Shown here in pieces: positions 1 through 7,156 of a stretch of DNA of 49,181 nt. A model generated the notes under the pieces. That model saw nothing but the letters and a program-made list of their open reading frames with translations. It was not told the origin of the DNA and searched no databases. Made by a program: the position numbers and the translations under genes. Source of the stretch: Actinomycetaceae bacterium (lineage in GTDB: Bacteria > Actinomycetota > Actinomycetes > Actinomycetales > Actinomycetaceae); assembly GCA_030530685.1 (NCBI GenBank), contig JAUMUM010000018.1, positions 1-49,181 of the forward strand. Direction: 5' to 3'. Numbering within the stretch: the first letter of the stretch is position 1; the number at the start of each line of letters is the position of its first letter.

Positions 1-428
1 CACACCTCTGCCTGGCCCACTAGGCCCATCCCTGCCCTGTGGACAACCCACACCCGCCGGTCCACACAACATGCCTTCGACGGCGCCAACCCGGACGGAC
101 ACCCCCACACCCGCCGGTCCACACAACCCGGCCGCGGTGGTCCACACAACCCGGACACGGCCCGGCCATGCACGCCTAACCGCGCGCTTCAAACGCCGCA
201 CCAGCCCACCACCAAGCCCAGCCTGTATGACCAGTAGGCAAGGCCCCCAGGAATGCCGAGACGATGCACATCGCGAGCGTCCGACGCCGTGGAATAATCC
301 ACCGGCACCGAGCACTTCGGCAGCGCCAAACATTTCGGCGGCACCGAATAATCCGCCCGCATCGAACAATCCACCGGCACCGAAATAATCTGCCGGCACC
401 GGATAGTTGGATATCCTGCGTCGTCGTG
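1..428. repeat. Gene-free stretch with two families of short tandem repeats
   Basis: No convincing gene is seen. A 22-bp unit occurs exactly twice, at 49-70 and 106-127, and its core GGTCCACACAAC recurs near 139. From about 302 to 410 six imperfect 18-bp units follow one another with consensus close to GGCACCGAATAATCCNCC, ending just before the promoter of the TetR gene. Open frames across this stretch are repeat-driven and resemble no protein family I know. Confidence 0.6.
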
Positions 429-449
429 CGTGTGGGATAATCGCACACG
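429..449 (+). promoter_or_regulatory. -10 element inside a palindrome, tetR promoter/operator
   Basis: GATAAT at 436-441 fits a -10 hexamer and lies 7 nt before a GTG at 449. It sits inside a perfect 6-bp inverted repeat, CGTGTG at 429-434 and CACACG at 444-449, separated by 9 nt. TetR proteins commonly repress their own promoter from such dyads, so this is a candidate autoregulatory operator; the binding itself is inferred. Confidence 0.45.
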
Positions 450-1009
450 TGGCAAACCTTGACACCAAACTGGCTTTTGCCGCTTCTCTTCGAGTGCTTG
501 CCGCGCACCGCGGCGTTGACAAGATTACTGTGGGCGAAATTGCCGCAGGCGCGGGGCGGTCGCCGGCGACCTTCTACCGCCACTTCCGCGACAAGTACGA
601 TCTTGCTGCGTGGGATTATGCGCGCGACGGCGGCGCGATCATGGCCAATGTCGGCGATGGCGAGTACCCATGGTCGCGCACGTTGCTCGACGGCGCCGCC
701 TACTTCCATCGGCACAGGGCGTACCTGCGCAATCTGCTGACCCACACGAGCGGCCGCGACTCCTTCGTGTGCCACATGATGGCGACGAACATCGCGCTGC
801 TGCGCGACTGTGTGACCGACGCGGTCGGCACCGATCGACTGGGGCCCGAAATGCTCATATGCATCAAAATCTATTGCTATGGCACGGTGCAGCTGGTGTG
901 CGACTGGATCATGGAGTCCATCCACTGCACGCCCGAGCAGTTGGCACAGGCGATGGAAGTGGCCTTGCCCGGGCCTCTTCATCGCGTCCTCCTCGGCGAT
1001 GATGCGTGA
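449..1009 (+). CDS. TetR/AcrR-family transcriptional regulator
   Basis: Predicted one-component DNA-binding repressor of 186 aa. The N-terminal helix-turn-helix is clear at about residues 23-53, with the family pattern ITVGEIAAGAGRSPATFYRH followed by FRDKYDL. The C-terminal ligand domain (about 65-180) resembles the group that includes DhaS-type regulators, but no ligand can be named. I chose GTG at 449 because a -10 hexamer lies 7 nt upstream, which suits a leaderless transcript; an in-frame TTG at 407 has no ribosome binding site and falls in the repeat array. The next gene, a ferritin-like protein on the same strand 167 bp on, has its own dyad and strong ribosome binding site, so it may or may not be the target. 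Confidence 0.8.
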   Translation: MANLDTKLAFAASLRVLAAHRGVDKITVGEIAAGAGRSPATFYRHFRDKYDLAAWDYARDGGAIMANVGDGEYPWSRTLLDGAAYFHRHRAYLRNLLTHTSGRDSFVCHMMATNIALLRDCVTDAVGTDRLGPEMLICIKIYCYGTVQLVCDWIMESIHCTPEQLAQAMEVALPGPLHRVLLGDDA

Positions 1010-1060
1010 GAGACTTTGGACCGTTCTTCTCATTTTTGCTGGCGGATGGCCCGAAACATA

Positions 1061-1075
1061 GCGAGAGACTCTCGC
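1061..1075. promoter_or_regulatory. 7+1+7 inverted repeat upstream of ferritin-like gene
   Basis: GCGAGAGACTCTCGC is a perfect dyad, 100 bp before the ATG at 1177 and 52 bp after the tetR stop. It is too tight for a good terminator hairpin and has no T tract, so an operator is more likely. Between it and the gene the motif CCAATNGGGGC appears twice (about 1107 and 1133) and CCAATAGG once (about 1153). Function is inferred only. Confidence 0.35.
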
Positions 1076-1176
1076 CCGAGTAGCATGGAGCGGTGCGGCC
1101 AGCAAGCCAATTGGGGCAGGCAACGGACTAAACCAATGGGGCGGGCAGCTGGCCAATAGGAGTAGGAGGAAGAAAT

Positions 1177-1635
1177 ATGGCGGACAAAAAAGAGCTCATC
1201 GGCAAACTGCAGGAGATCGTCACGGCCGTTTTCCAGCAGGCTGACGGGCACGCGCTTCAATCGAGGATTTTCGCCAGCCAAGGGCTGACCAAGCTGGAAA
1301 AGAAGTATGCGGAGCATGCCGAAGAGGAACGCGAATACGCGACGAAGTGCATTGATCGCATTTTAGACCTTGGTGGCGAGGTCAAGAACGAGGCGAAGAC
1401 GGCGACCCCGAGCTACACGGATGCGGTCGAATGGGTCAAATACGACCTGCAGGTTTCCCGCGACGGTTTGGCCTGGCTCCAGGACATTGTTGAGCTGGCA
1501 AGCGGAGATTACGCCACCTACGACCTTCTGAAGGACTATTACAAGGACGAGGAAGAAGACATGTACTGGGGCGAGCAGCAGCTCGAGTTGATCGAGAAGA
1601 TTGGTGTGACCAACTGGTACGTGCAGCAAATCTGA
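1177..1635 (+). CDS. Bacterioferritin-like protein lacking canonical ligands
   Basis: A 152-aa four-helix ferritin-fold protein that aligns along its whole length with bacterioferritin (for example RIFASQGLTKLEKKY against the E. coli RMFKNWGLKRLN region, and a matching C-terminal LELIEKIGVTNWYVQQI). Bacterioferritins store iron and detoxify peroxide in the cytoplasm. By manual alignment from memory to E. coli Bfr, the ferroxidase glutamates equivalent to E51 and E127 are kept, but H54 is Tyr and H130 is Asp, and the haem ligand M52 is Arg. It therefore probably binds no haem and may not form a normal di-iron site. The ATG has a strong ribosome binding site (AGGAGGAAG, 4 nt spacing). The family is confident, the activity is not. 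Confidence 0.75.
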   Translation: MADKKELIGKLQEIVTAVFQQADGHALQSRIFASQGLTKLEKKYAEHAEEEREYATKCIDRILDLGGEVKNEAKTATPSYTDAVEWVKYDLQVSRDGLAWLQDIVELASGDYATYDLLKDYYKDEEEDMYWGEQQLELIEKIGVTNWYVQQI

Positions 1636-2071
1636 CACATCGGGTTTGCCTTCGCAGGGTACCGGCGCGGGGCGGGTCGGTGCCCTTGTCGCGAGCCGGT
1701 GCCCCGCTGCGTTCCGGTCTGCTGTGCTCTGGTCCGCCTCGTCGTGTCCGTGGCTCGCGTCTGACTCGAAGCCTCCAAGGTGGCTCGTCGTGTCCAAGGC
1801 GGTTGTCATGTTCAGGAGTGCGTCGCTGCATTGGGCAATGGCGTGATGAGTCTTTGAGTCGACGAACGGGCTGCCGCGACTCCTGCCGTGCACCGCAGTT
1901 TCTGCCGCGCTCCGCGACCTCACTGGCCGCCATGAACGTCCTGCCGCGCTCCGCAACTTCAACGTCCGCCACGAACATAGTTGCCATGACAGAACGAGGC
2001 TTGACCCATCGGTACGGCTATTGCCGTCCTGTCCGATCGTACAGCTTGCCGCGTGTGTCCGGTCGGCCCCG
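1636..2071. repeat. Gene-free spacer with about 42-bp direct repeats
   Basis: This 436-bp spacer separates convergent genes. Two imperfect units beginning CTGCCGCGCTCCGC lie near 1901 and 1943 with a period of about 42 bp. A third related stretch (CTCGTCGTGTCC) occurs twice near 1738 and 1786. No gene, RNA or clear terminator was recognised. Confidence 0.45.
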
Positions 2072-3091
2072 CTAGCTGTTGGCGTCGGCGACGGCCTGTC
2101 CGACGAGTTCGGTGATCGCATCCCAGTCGCCGGCGTCGATGAGGCGGCGCGGCACCATCCACGAGCCGCCCACGGCCGTGACCGAGTGCAGCGCGAGATA
2201 GTCGCGAAGGCTGCCCGCGTCAATCCCGCCGGTCGGAATGAAGCGCACTGCGTCGAAGGGCGCCGAAAGGGCGCGGATGGCCGCTGCGCCGCCCGAGGTC
2301 GAGGCCGGGAAGAACTTGACGGTCGAGATGCCCAAGTCCAGGGCCGCCGTGATCTCGGTGGCCGTGACCGCACCGGGCACGTAGGCGACGCCGAGGTCGC
2401 GGCAACGCTTGGCCACCGATGGTGACAGGCCGGGGGAGACGATGAACTCGGCTCCTGCCGCGACGGCCGCCTCGACCTGGGCTGTAGTGAGGACTGTGCC
2501 GGCACCGACCGTCGCGTCGATGCCGGCCTCGCGAATGGCCGCGATCGACGCTGCCGCAACCGGGGTGCGAAAGGCGATCTCCGCGACGGGAAGTCCGCCG
2601 CGAACCAGAGCCTCCATCAACGGGACCGCCTGCTCGGCCCGCTCGAGCACCACCAGAGGGACGATCCTGTAGTGCGCGATTGTCGCCAGCGCCGACTGCA
2701 CACCGGGTCCACAGGGGTCGCTGCTGTCCGGCTGATCTGTTGCGGGTCCACAGGTCTGGTTGGGTACACGGGTGGCGCCTGCGGTAGGCGTGTCCACGTT
2801 GTCTGTGCGGGGTCCACAAGTAGGTTCAGTGACAGCCGTATTCACGCCGCCCGCGCCGGGTCCACAGATAGGTTTCGTGATGGACGCATCCACGGCAGCA
2901 ACGCTGGGGCCACGTGTGGTGTTCGTGTAGGGCCGATCCACAACGGGCGCGTTGGGCGTGCTCATGTCTGTTCCGGGTCCACATGTGGTGTTCGTGCTAG
3001 GCCCATCCATATTGGCAGGCCCGCTAGCCCCAGAACCGAACTCACTTACACCGCCGCGTGCTGCGTTGGCCCCGTTCCTTGGCCTGCTCAC
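2072..3091 (-). CDS. eda: KDPG/KHG-type aldolase with repetitive N-terminal extension
   Basis: Class I aldolase of the KDPG/KHG family, cleaving 2-keto-3-deoxy-6-phosphogluconate (or 4-hydroxy-2-oxoglutarate) to pyruvate plus an aldehyde. The catalytic core starts near residue 131. Visible family features are AEIAFRT with the general-acid Glu, VGAGTV, SPGL, the Schiff-base Lys in TVKFFPA, and FIPTGGI with VGGSWMVP. Residues 1-130 are unlike the family, which is normally about 210 aa: a low-complexity region with five to six CGPG/CGPR-like motifs encoded by imperfect DNA repeats around GGGTCCACA. The GTG at 3091 overlaps the TGA of the upstream dehydrogenase as GTGA, a typical coupling arrangement, which favours translation of the extension. 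The alternative is GTG at 2701, which has no visible ribosome binding site. It is the last gene of a sugar-acid operon. Confidence 0.85.
   Translation of the reverse strand: MSRPRNGANAARGGVSEFGSGASGPANMDGPSTNTTCGPGTDMSTPNAPVVDRPYTNTTRGPSVAAVDASITKPICGPGAGGVNTAVTEPTCGPRTDNVDTPTAGATRVPNQTCGPATDQPDSSDPCGPGVQSALATIAHYRIVPLVVLERAEQAVPLMEALVRGGLPVAEIAFRTPVAAASIAAIREAGIDATVGAGTVLTTAQVEAAVAAGAEFIVSPGLSPSVAKRCRDLGVAYVPGAVTATEITAALDLGISTVKFFPASTSGGAAAIRALSAPFDAVRFIPTGGIDAGSLRDYLALHSVTAVGGSWMVPRRLIDAGDWDAITELVGQAVADANS
2705..3020. repeat. Imperfect repeats within the 5' part of the aldolase gene
   Basis: The nonamer GGGTCCACA recurs at 2705, 2744, 2810, 2858 and 2975, with a variant at 2906. The copies at 2906 and 2975 extend over about 45 bp (TGTGGTGTTCGTG is shared). 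Period varies from 39 to 69 bp. The same GGTCCACA core repeats at the left edge of the window (60, 117, 139). The variable spacing and coding location argue against CRISPR. Confidence 0.65.
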
Positions 3092-4050
3092 GCCAGCACC
3101 TCGGGATTCAGGCAGTTGCGCGGCGTCCGCCCCATGAGCACGTCGGCGGCGCCGCGGGCCGTGCGGCGCTTGAGCTCGCCGAAGGACTCCTCCGAATAGA
3201 ACGCCGAATGCGGCGTGAGCACCACGTTGGCCAGCTCGGTCAGCGGGTGGCCCGCCGGCAGCGGCTCCGTCTCGAGCACATCGAGCCCGGCACCCAGAAT
3301 CCGCCCCGCGCGCAAGGCCTCAACAAGAGCCTCGGTGTCGACCAGCCCGCCGCGCGCCGTGTTGACGAGGTAGGCATCCGGCCGCATCAACGCCAGAGTG
3401 TCGGCATCAATAAGATGCCGCGTTGCCTTGGTCAGCGGCGCGTGCAGGCTGACGATGCTGCTGGAGCCCAGCACCTCCTCCAGCCCGACGACACTCGTGC
3501 CGCCGGGAGACACCGTTCCGGGCTCGAAGCGCGGGTCGCAGCCGACCACCGCCATCCCGATGCCGCGAGCCTTGCGCGCCAGCGCCTCGCCGATCGCGCC
3601 CAGCCCGACGAGCCCCAGCCGGCGCCCGCTCGACTGGAAAACGGGCGTGGCCAGGGCGAAGTCGTAGTGGCCGGCGCGGATGTTCCGGTCGCCCTGCGTG
3701 ACGCGCCGCAGCAGGTCGAGTATGAGTGCGAGCGCGTGATCCGACACGGCCTCGGTGCCGTAGTCGGGCACGTTGAGGACGGCAACGCCGCGCGCGGTGC
3801 AGGCTGGGATATCCACGGTGTCGACGCCGACCCCGTAGCGCGAGATGGCCTTCACGCTCGGCAGGGCATCGAGCACCGCAGCAGTGATGGGCGCGTACTG
3901 GACGAGCAGGGCGTCGGCGCCCGCGCACTGCTCGGCAACGGCGGCTTCGGCCGTCGCGGTGTGCCGGGTCAACTCGATCCTATCGGCCCGGCAGACCTCC
4001 AGCTCCTCGGCGACCTCCGCGTGGTCGCAGTCCGTGATGGCTATGCGCAT
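3088..4050 (-). CDS. D-isomer-specific 2-hydroxyacid dehydrogenase
   Basis: NAD(P)-dependent 2-hydroxyacid dehydrogenase/2-ketoacid reductase, 320 aa, cytoplasmic. The Rossmann motif is GLVGLGAIGEALA (about residues 144-156), the catalytic Arg is in NTARGGLVD, the Glu in DVLETEP and the proton-relay His in LTPHSAFYSEES. SerA, GhrB and C-terminal binding protein belong to this family, so exact substrate is open; next to an idonate-type dehydrogenase and a gluconate permease a 2-ketogluconate or similar keto-acid reductase is reasonable. Start ATG at 4050 follows GAGGTG with good spacing, and the gene begins 8 bp after the idnD-like stop, so the two are surely cotranscribed. A longer frame reaching 4377 only overlaps idnD. 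Its TGA overlaps the aldolase GTG. Confidence 0.88.
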   Translation of the reverse strand: MRIAITDCDHAEVAEELEVCRADRIELTRHTATAEAAVAEQCAGADALLVQYAPITAAVLDALPSVKAISRYGVGVDTVDIPACTARGVAVLNVPDYGTEAVSDHALALILDLLRRVTQGDRNIRAGHYDFALATPVFQSSGRRLGLVGLGAIGEALARKARGIGMAVVGCDPRFEPGTVSPGGTSVVGLEEVLGSSSIVSLHAPLTKATRHLIDADTLALMRPDAYLVNTARGGLVDTEALVEALRAGRILGAGLDVLETEPLPAGHPLTELANVVLTPHSAFYSEESFGELKRRTARGAADVLMGRTPRNCLNPEVLA

Positions 4051-4058
4051 GTCACACC

Positions 4059-5069
4059 TCAATTCCACAGGTCGACGACGACCTTGCCGGAAGCCTGCGA
4101 GTCCCTCGCCGTCGTGAAGGCCTCGACCGCGTCGTCGGCGCCGATCGTGTGGGTGATGACCGCGTCGGCAATTTCGGGCCGTGCGGCCAGCAGCGCGATG
4201 GCGTCGTCGATCTCGGTGTTGAAGCGGAAGCAGCCGCGCAACTCGATCTCCCGCGCGATGAGCGGCGCCAGCGCGATTGGCTGCGCCCCCGCTCCCATCA
4301 TGCCGATCTGGGCGAGCACGCCCGCCGGACGCAGCGCCTCGATCGCCGCGGAGACCGCTGCCGGCACCCCCGAGCATTCCAGCACGACGTCGAAGTGCCC
4401 CTTCGGCACCTCCTCGCTCCCGGAACGCAGGGCCGTGGCGCCCAGGGCCGCGGCACGCTCCAGGGGCCCGTCGAGCACGTCGGTGGCCACGACCTCGGCG
4501 GCGCCCTCGGCCAGCGCCGCCGCCGCGGCGAGCAGGCCGATCGGGCCCGAGCCGGAGACGAGCACCTTCTTGCCCGCGACCCCGTCGGCGATCTGGATGC
4601 CGTGAAGCCCGACGCCCAGCGGCTCGGCGAGCGCAGCGACCTTGAGGTCGAGCCCGGCGGGCAGCTCGCGGACCATGAAGTCCTTGACGATGAGGTACTC
4701 GCTCATCCCGCCCTGCGTGTGCGGGTGCGTCGACGCCGAGCCGAGGTACGAGCCGCCGGGAAAGAGGTGGCGCCGGTCCTCGATGCCGGGCACGACCGGC
4801 CCAAAGGTCGCCGGATGGACGGTGACGGGGGTGCCCGGCGCCAGGCGCCCGGAGGGGTCGAGGTCGACGGTGCCGGACACCTCGTGCCCGGGAATCAGCG
4901 GTTCTTCGACGACGAAGGCGCCGTTGGCCCCCTCGAAGTAGTAGTGCAGGTCCGATCCGCAGATGCCGGCGTAGGCCATGCGCAGGCGGACCTCGCCGGG
5001 GCCGGGCTCGGGGGTGGCCACGTCCTGGAGGCGGATGTCTTCCTTGCCGTGAATGTAGAGGGCTCGCAT
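4059..5069 (-). CDS. idnD: Zinc-type dehydrogenase, L-idonate 5-dehydrogenase-like
   Basis: Medium-chain alcohol dehydrogenase of 336 aa, closest by eye to L-idonate 5-dehydrogenase, which oxidises L-idonate to 5-keto-D-gluconate. Catalytic-zinc residues are visible: Cys in GICGSDLHYY, His-Glu in GHEVSG and Glu in ALAEPLGVGLHG. The NAD(P) motif is VLVSGSGPIGLLAA. The lobe that normally carries four structural-zinc cysteines has none here (VTVHPATFGPVVPGIEDR then HLFPGGSYLG), so the structural zinc site is absent. The start has AAGGAG 5 nt upstream. It lies between the permease and the 2-hydroxyacid dehydrogenase. Sorbitol- or threonine-type dehydrogenase activity cannot be excluded. Confidence 0.82.
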   Translation of the reverse strand: MRALYIHGKEDIRLQDVATPEPGPGEVRLRMAYAGICGSDLHYYFEGANGAFVVEEPLIPGHEVSGTVDLDPSGRLAPGTPVTVHPATFGPVVPGIEDRRHLFPGGSYLGSASTHPHTQGGMSEYLIVKDFMVRELPAGLDLKVAALAEPLGVGLHGIQIADGVAGKKVLVSGSGPIGLLAAAAALAEGAAEVVATDVLDGPLERAAALGATALRSGSEEVPKGHFDVVLECSGVPAAVSAAIEALRPAGVLAQIGMMGAGAQPIALAPLIAREIELRGCFRFNTEIDDAIALLAARPEIADAVITHTIGADDAVEAFTTARDSQASGKVVVDLWN

Positions 5070-5492
5070 TGTGACTCCTTATGGTGCTGGTGATGGGCGG
5101 GTTGGGTGCTGAGTCGGCCTTATGTGATGGGCCGGGGCGGCCCCGTGGTGACGGGCCGGCCGCGCGTTAGACGACGGGCCTGAGGAGCCGACCGCGCGTG
5201 CGGTGGTCGTGTGAAGGGCTCGTCGTTGCGCGGGTTGTGTACGCCGGTCATGCGGGAGCCCGCCGCATGTGGTGCTCGAGTAAGTTGTTGGTGTGGTTAT
5301 GCGGGGGGGCGGCCACATGTTGTGCTCGTCGTTGGGATGGTCACGCGGGAGCCCGCCGCACGCAGGGGCCGCATGTTGGGCAGGTCGCGTAAGCGCCGGT
5401 CATGCAAGGGCGGACCTGTGCACGACCGGCGCGCCACGCTAGCTGACGGTGACCGCCACGCCACGCTGGCTGGCGGTGACCACCGGGCCACG
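5070..5492. repeat. Spacer made of degenerate repeats, including a 27-bp triplication
   Basis: Between idnD and gntP lie 423 bp without a gene. About 5230-5420 holds four loose copies of a unit like TCATGCGGGAGCCCGCCGCA. At about 5431-5511 three 27-bp units follow in tandem, each containing GCCACGCTAGCTGACGGTGA or a close variant. The third unit is the 3' end of gntP itself, including its stop codon. Confidence 0.65.
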
Positions 5493-6953
5493 CTAGCCGA
5501 AGGTGACCACCGCGCCCAGCGCGTAGATCGCGAGCGAGAAGACGAAGACGACCACGGACTCCAGGGCCTGCTGCACGGTCCACACGCGCAGCGTCGTCGC
5601 CGTGTCCATGCCCATGAGCCGCCCGACCAGCCAGAAGCCGGAGTCGTTGACGTGCCCGGCGAACACCGAGCCCGCCGCCGTGGCCAGCGTGATCGCGACG
5701 ACCTGCAGCGCGCTGTAGTTGCCGTCCAGCACGGCCGAGCTCATGAGGCCTGCCGCCGTCGTCAGCGCAACCGTTGCCGACCCCTGCGCCAGGCGCAGCG
5801 CCACCGCGATGAGGAAGGCCGCGAAAATGGTCGGAATGTGCATGTTGGTCATGCTCTCCTTGAGGGCATCACCAATGCCCGAAGCGCGCAGGACACCTCC
5901 GAACATGCCACCCGCGCCGGTGATGAAGACGACCGAGGCGATCGGGCCCAGCGCCGAGTCGAGCAGCTTTTCCAGGGCGCTGCCCTTTGTGCCGCGGCGC
6001 GAGCCGAGCACGGGGATGGCCACGAGGACGGCAATGAGCAGCGCGATGCCGGACCTACCCAGCAGCGTGAAGACGTCGGCCCACAGGGGCGGGTCGGCCT
6101 GCGTGAGTGTCCGCCCGGCCTCCTCGGCGGCCTCGAGCTCGGCGTCCGTGTAGTACCTGCCGAACATGCCGGCCTTGGTCATGAAGTCGACGCTCGTATT
6201 GAGCAGGATGAGGAACATCGGCAGCAGGAGCATGCTGATGACCGTGCCCGTCTTCGGCGGGTTGGCCACCGGCTCGCTTTCGGCGCCGAAGATCGTGTTC
6301 TTGATGTCGATGTGCGGGTACTTCCTGGCGCAGTAGCGGCCCCACAGAACACCTGTCAGATAGAAGGCCGGCACCGCCACGATGATTCCGGCGATCAGCA
6401 GGAAGCCGAGGTTGGCGTTGTAGAAGGTCGACGCCGCGATCGGGCCGGGATGGGGCGGCACGAAGACGTGCATGACCGAGAAGGCCGCCGCCGCGGGAAT
6501 CCCGTAGAGAAGGATCGGGCCTCCGAGTCGCTTGGCCACGGCGAAGACGATCGGCAGCATGACGACCAGTCCGGCGTCGAAGAACATGGGGAAGCCCAGA
6601 ATCAGGGAGGCGATGCCCAGGGCCAAGGGCGCACGTTTCTCGCCGAACCTCTTGAGCATCGAGTCAGCGAGGACCTGTGCGCCACCGGAGTCCTCCACGA
6701 GTTTGCCGAGCATGGCGCCCAGGCCGACGAGGATGCCGACCTGGCCGAGCGTCGTATTGAATCCGTCCATGACGGTGTCGTATAGGAACTCGATCGGGAT
6801 GCCGGTGGCAATGGCGGTCAGGATCGAGACGATAACAAGCGTGAGGAAGGCATGCATCTTGAATCTGATGACCAAGATGAGGATGAGCGCGATGGCGGCC
6901 ACGGCGATGCCGAGCAGTGGGCCGGTGCTCATAGTCTGTTGCCAGTCGTCCAT
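5493..6953 (-). CDS. gntP: GntP-family gluconate/sugar-acid:H+ symporter
   Basis: Integral membrane permease of 486 aa and about 12-14 hydrophobic segments, matching GntP/GntT/IdnT transporters that import gluconate, idonate or related acids with protons. Family landmarks are the N-terminal LILILVIRFKMHAFLTLVI, GFPMFFDAGLVVMLPI, the HVFVPPHPGPIA loop and the C-terminal VNDSGFW. I chose ATG at 6953 because GGAG lies 7 nt upstream; an ATG four codons earlier has no ribosome binding site. It heads a minus-strand run with the idonate-type dehydrogenase, 2-hydroxyacid dehydrogenase and aldolase, though a 423-bp repeat spacer follows it. Divergent from a GntR regulator with a dyad in between. Substrate within the sugar acids is inferred from neighbours. 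Confidence 0.9.
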   Translation of the reverse strand: MDDWQQTMSTGPLLGIAVAAIALILILVIRFKMHAFLTLVIVSILTAIATGIPIEFLYDTVMDGFNTTLGQVGILVGLGAMLGKLVEDSGGAQVLADSMLKRFGEKRAPLALGIASLILGFPMFFDAGLVVMLPIVFAVAKRLGGPILLYGIPAAAAFSVMHVFVPPHPGPIAASTFYNANLGFLLIAGIIVAVPAFYLTGVLWGRYCARKYPHIDIKNTIFGAESEPVANPPKTGTVISMLLLPMFLILLNTSVDFMTKAGMFGRYYTDAELEAAEEAGRTLTQADPPLWADVFTLLGRSGIALLIAVLVAIPVLGSRRGTKGSALEKLLDSALGPIASVVFITGAGGMFGGVLRASGIGDALKESMTNMHIPTIFAAFLIAVALRLAQGSATVALTTAAGLMSSAVLDGNYSALQVVAITLATAAGSVFAGHVNDSGFWLVGRLMGMDTATTLRVWTVQQALESVVVFVFSLAIYALGAVVTFG

Positions 6954-7076
6954 GTGTTTCTCCATTGAGTGCTGTCACGGATCCTCGCCGATCCATGCCG
7001 GCGGGTAACGTGAAGAGGACCTGAGTTGTGACTCCCGAGGCGGCAGCCTTGCCGTCTGTGAGATTGATCGCCATAA

Positions 7077-7087
7077 TAGTACTACTA
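7077..7087. promoter_or_regulatory. Candidate GntR operator between gntP and gntR
   Basis: TAGTACTACTA is a perfect 5+1+5 inverted repeat in the divergent spacer, 70 bp before the chosen regulator start and about 125 bp before gntP. FadR-subfamily regulators bind short dyads of this size. The dyad would be inside the coding sequence if the GTG at 7028 were the start, which supports the later ATG. A looser half-site-like ACTACT occurs near 8113, before the dehydrogenase gene. Confidence 0.4.
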
Positions 7088-7156
7088 ATTGGTTTTGGCC
7101 AGATGCTTCATGAACCGGACGCACTGGCTGAACTTCCCTCGGGCATCGGAGTCAGG

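Noticed and set aside
302-410. Possible CRISPR or iteron origin
   Set aside because: 18-bp degenerate units without spacers, no replication initiator nearby and a chromosomal gene context.
176-1156. Long minus-strand open frame opposite tetR
   Set aside because: It is antisense to a clear TetR gene, has no family signal and crosses a repeat array; high GC keeps stop codons rare.
2705-3020. Possible CRISPR array
   Set aside because: Repeats are only 9 bp exact, unevenly spaced, spacers are themselves related, the region is in frame with a gene and no cas genes are present.
4051-4377. N-terminal extension of the 2-hydroxyacid dehydrogenase to 429 residues
   Set aside because: It would overlap most of the idnD 3' end; ATG 4050 has a proper ribosome binding site and matches the family start.
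3058-4605. 515-codon plus-strand frame opposite the dehydrogenase genes
   Set aside because: Antisense to two genes with clear catalytic motifs; its Arg/Ala/Gly-rich product resembles nothing.
5211-6785. 524-codon plus-strand frame opposite gntP
   Set aside because: Antisense to gntP; composition very rich in His, Asp and Arg as expected from reversed membrane-protein codons.
7028-7156. Longer GntR regulator starting at GTG 7028
   Set aside because: The extra residues are hydrophobic and unlike the family, and the frame covers the probable operator and promoter.
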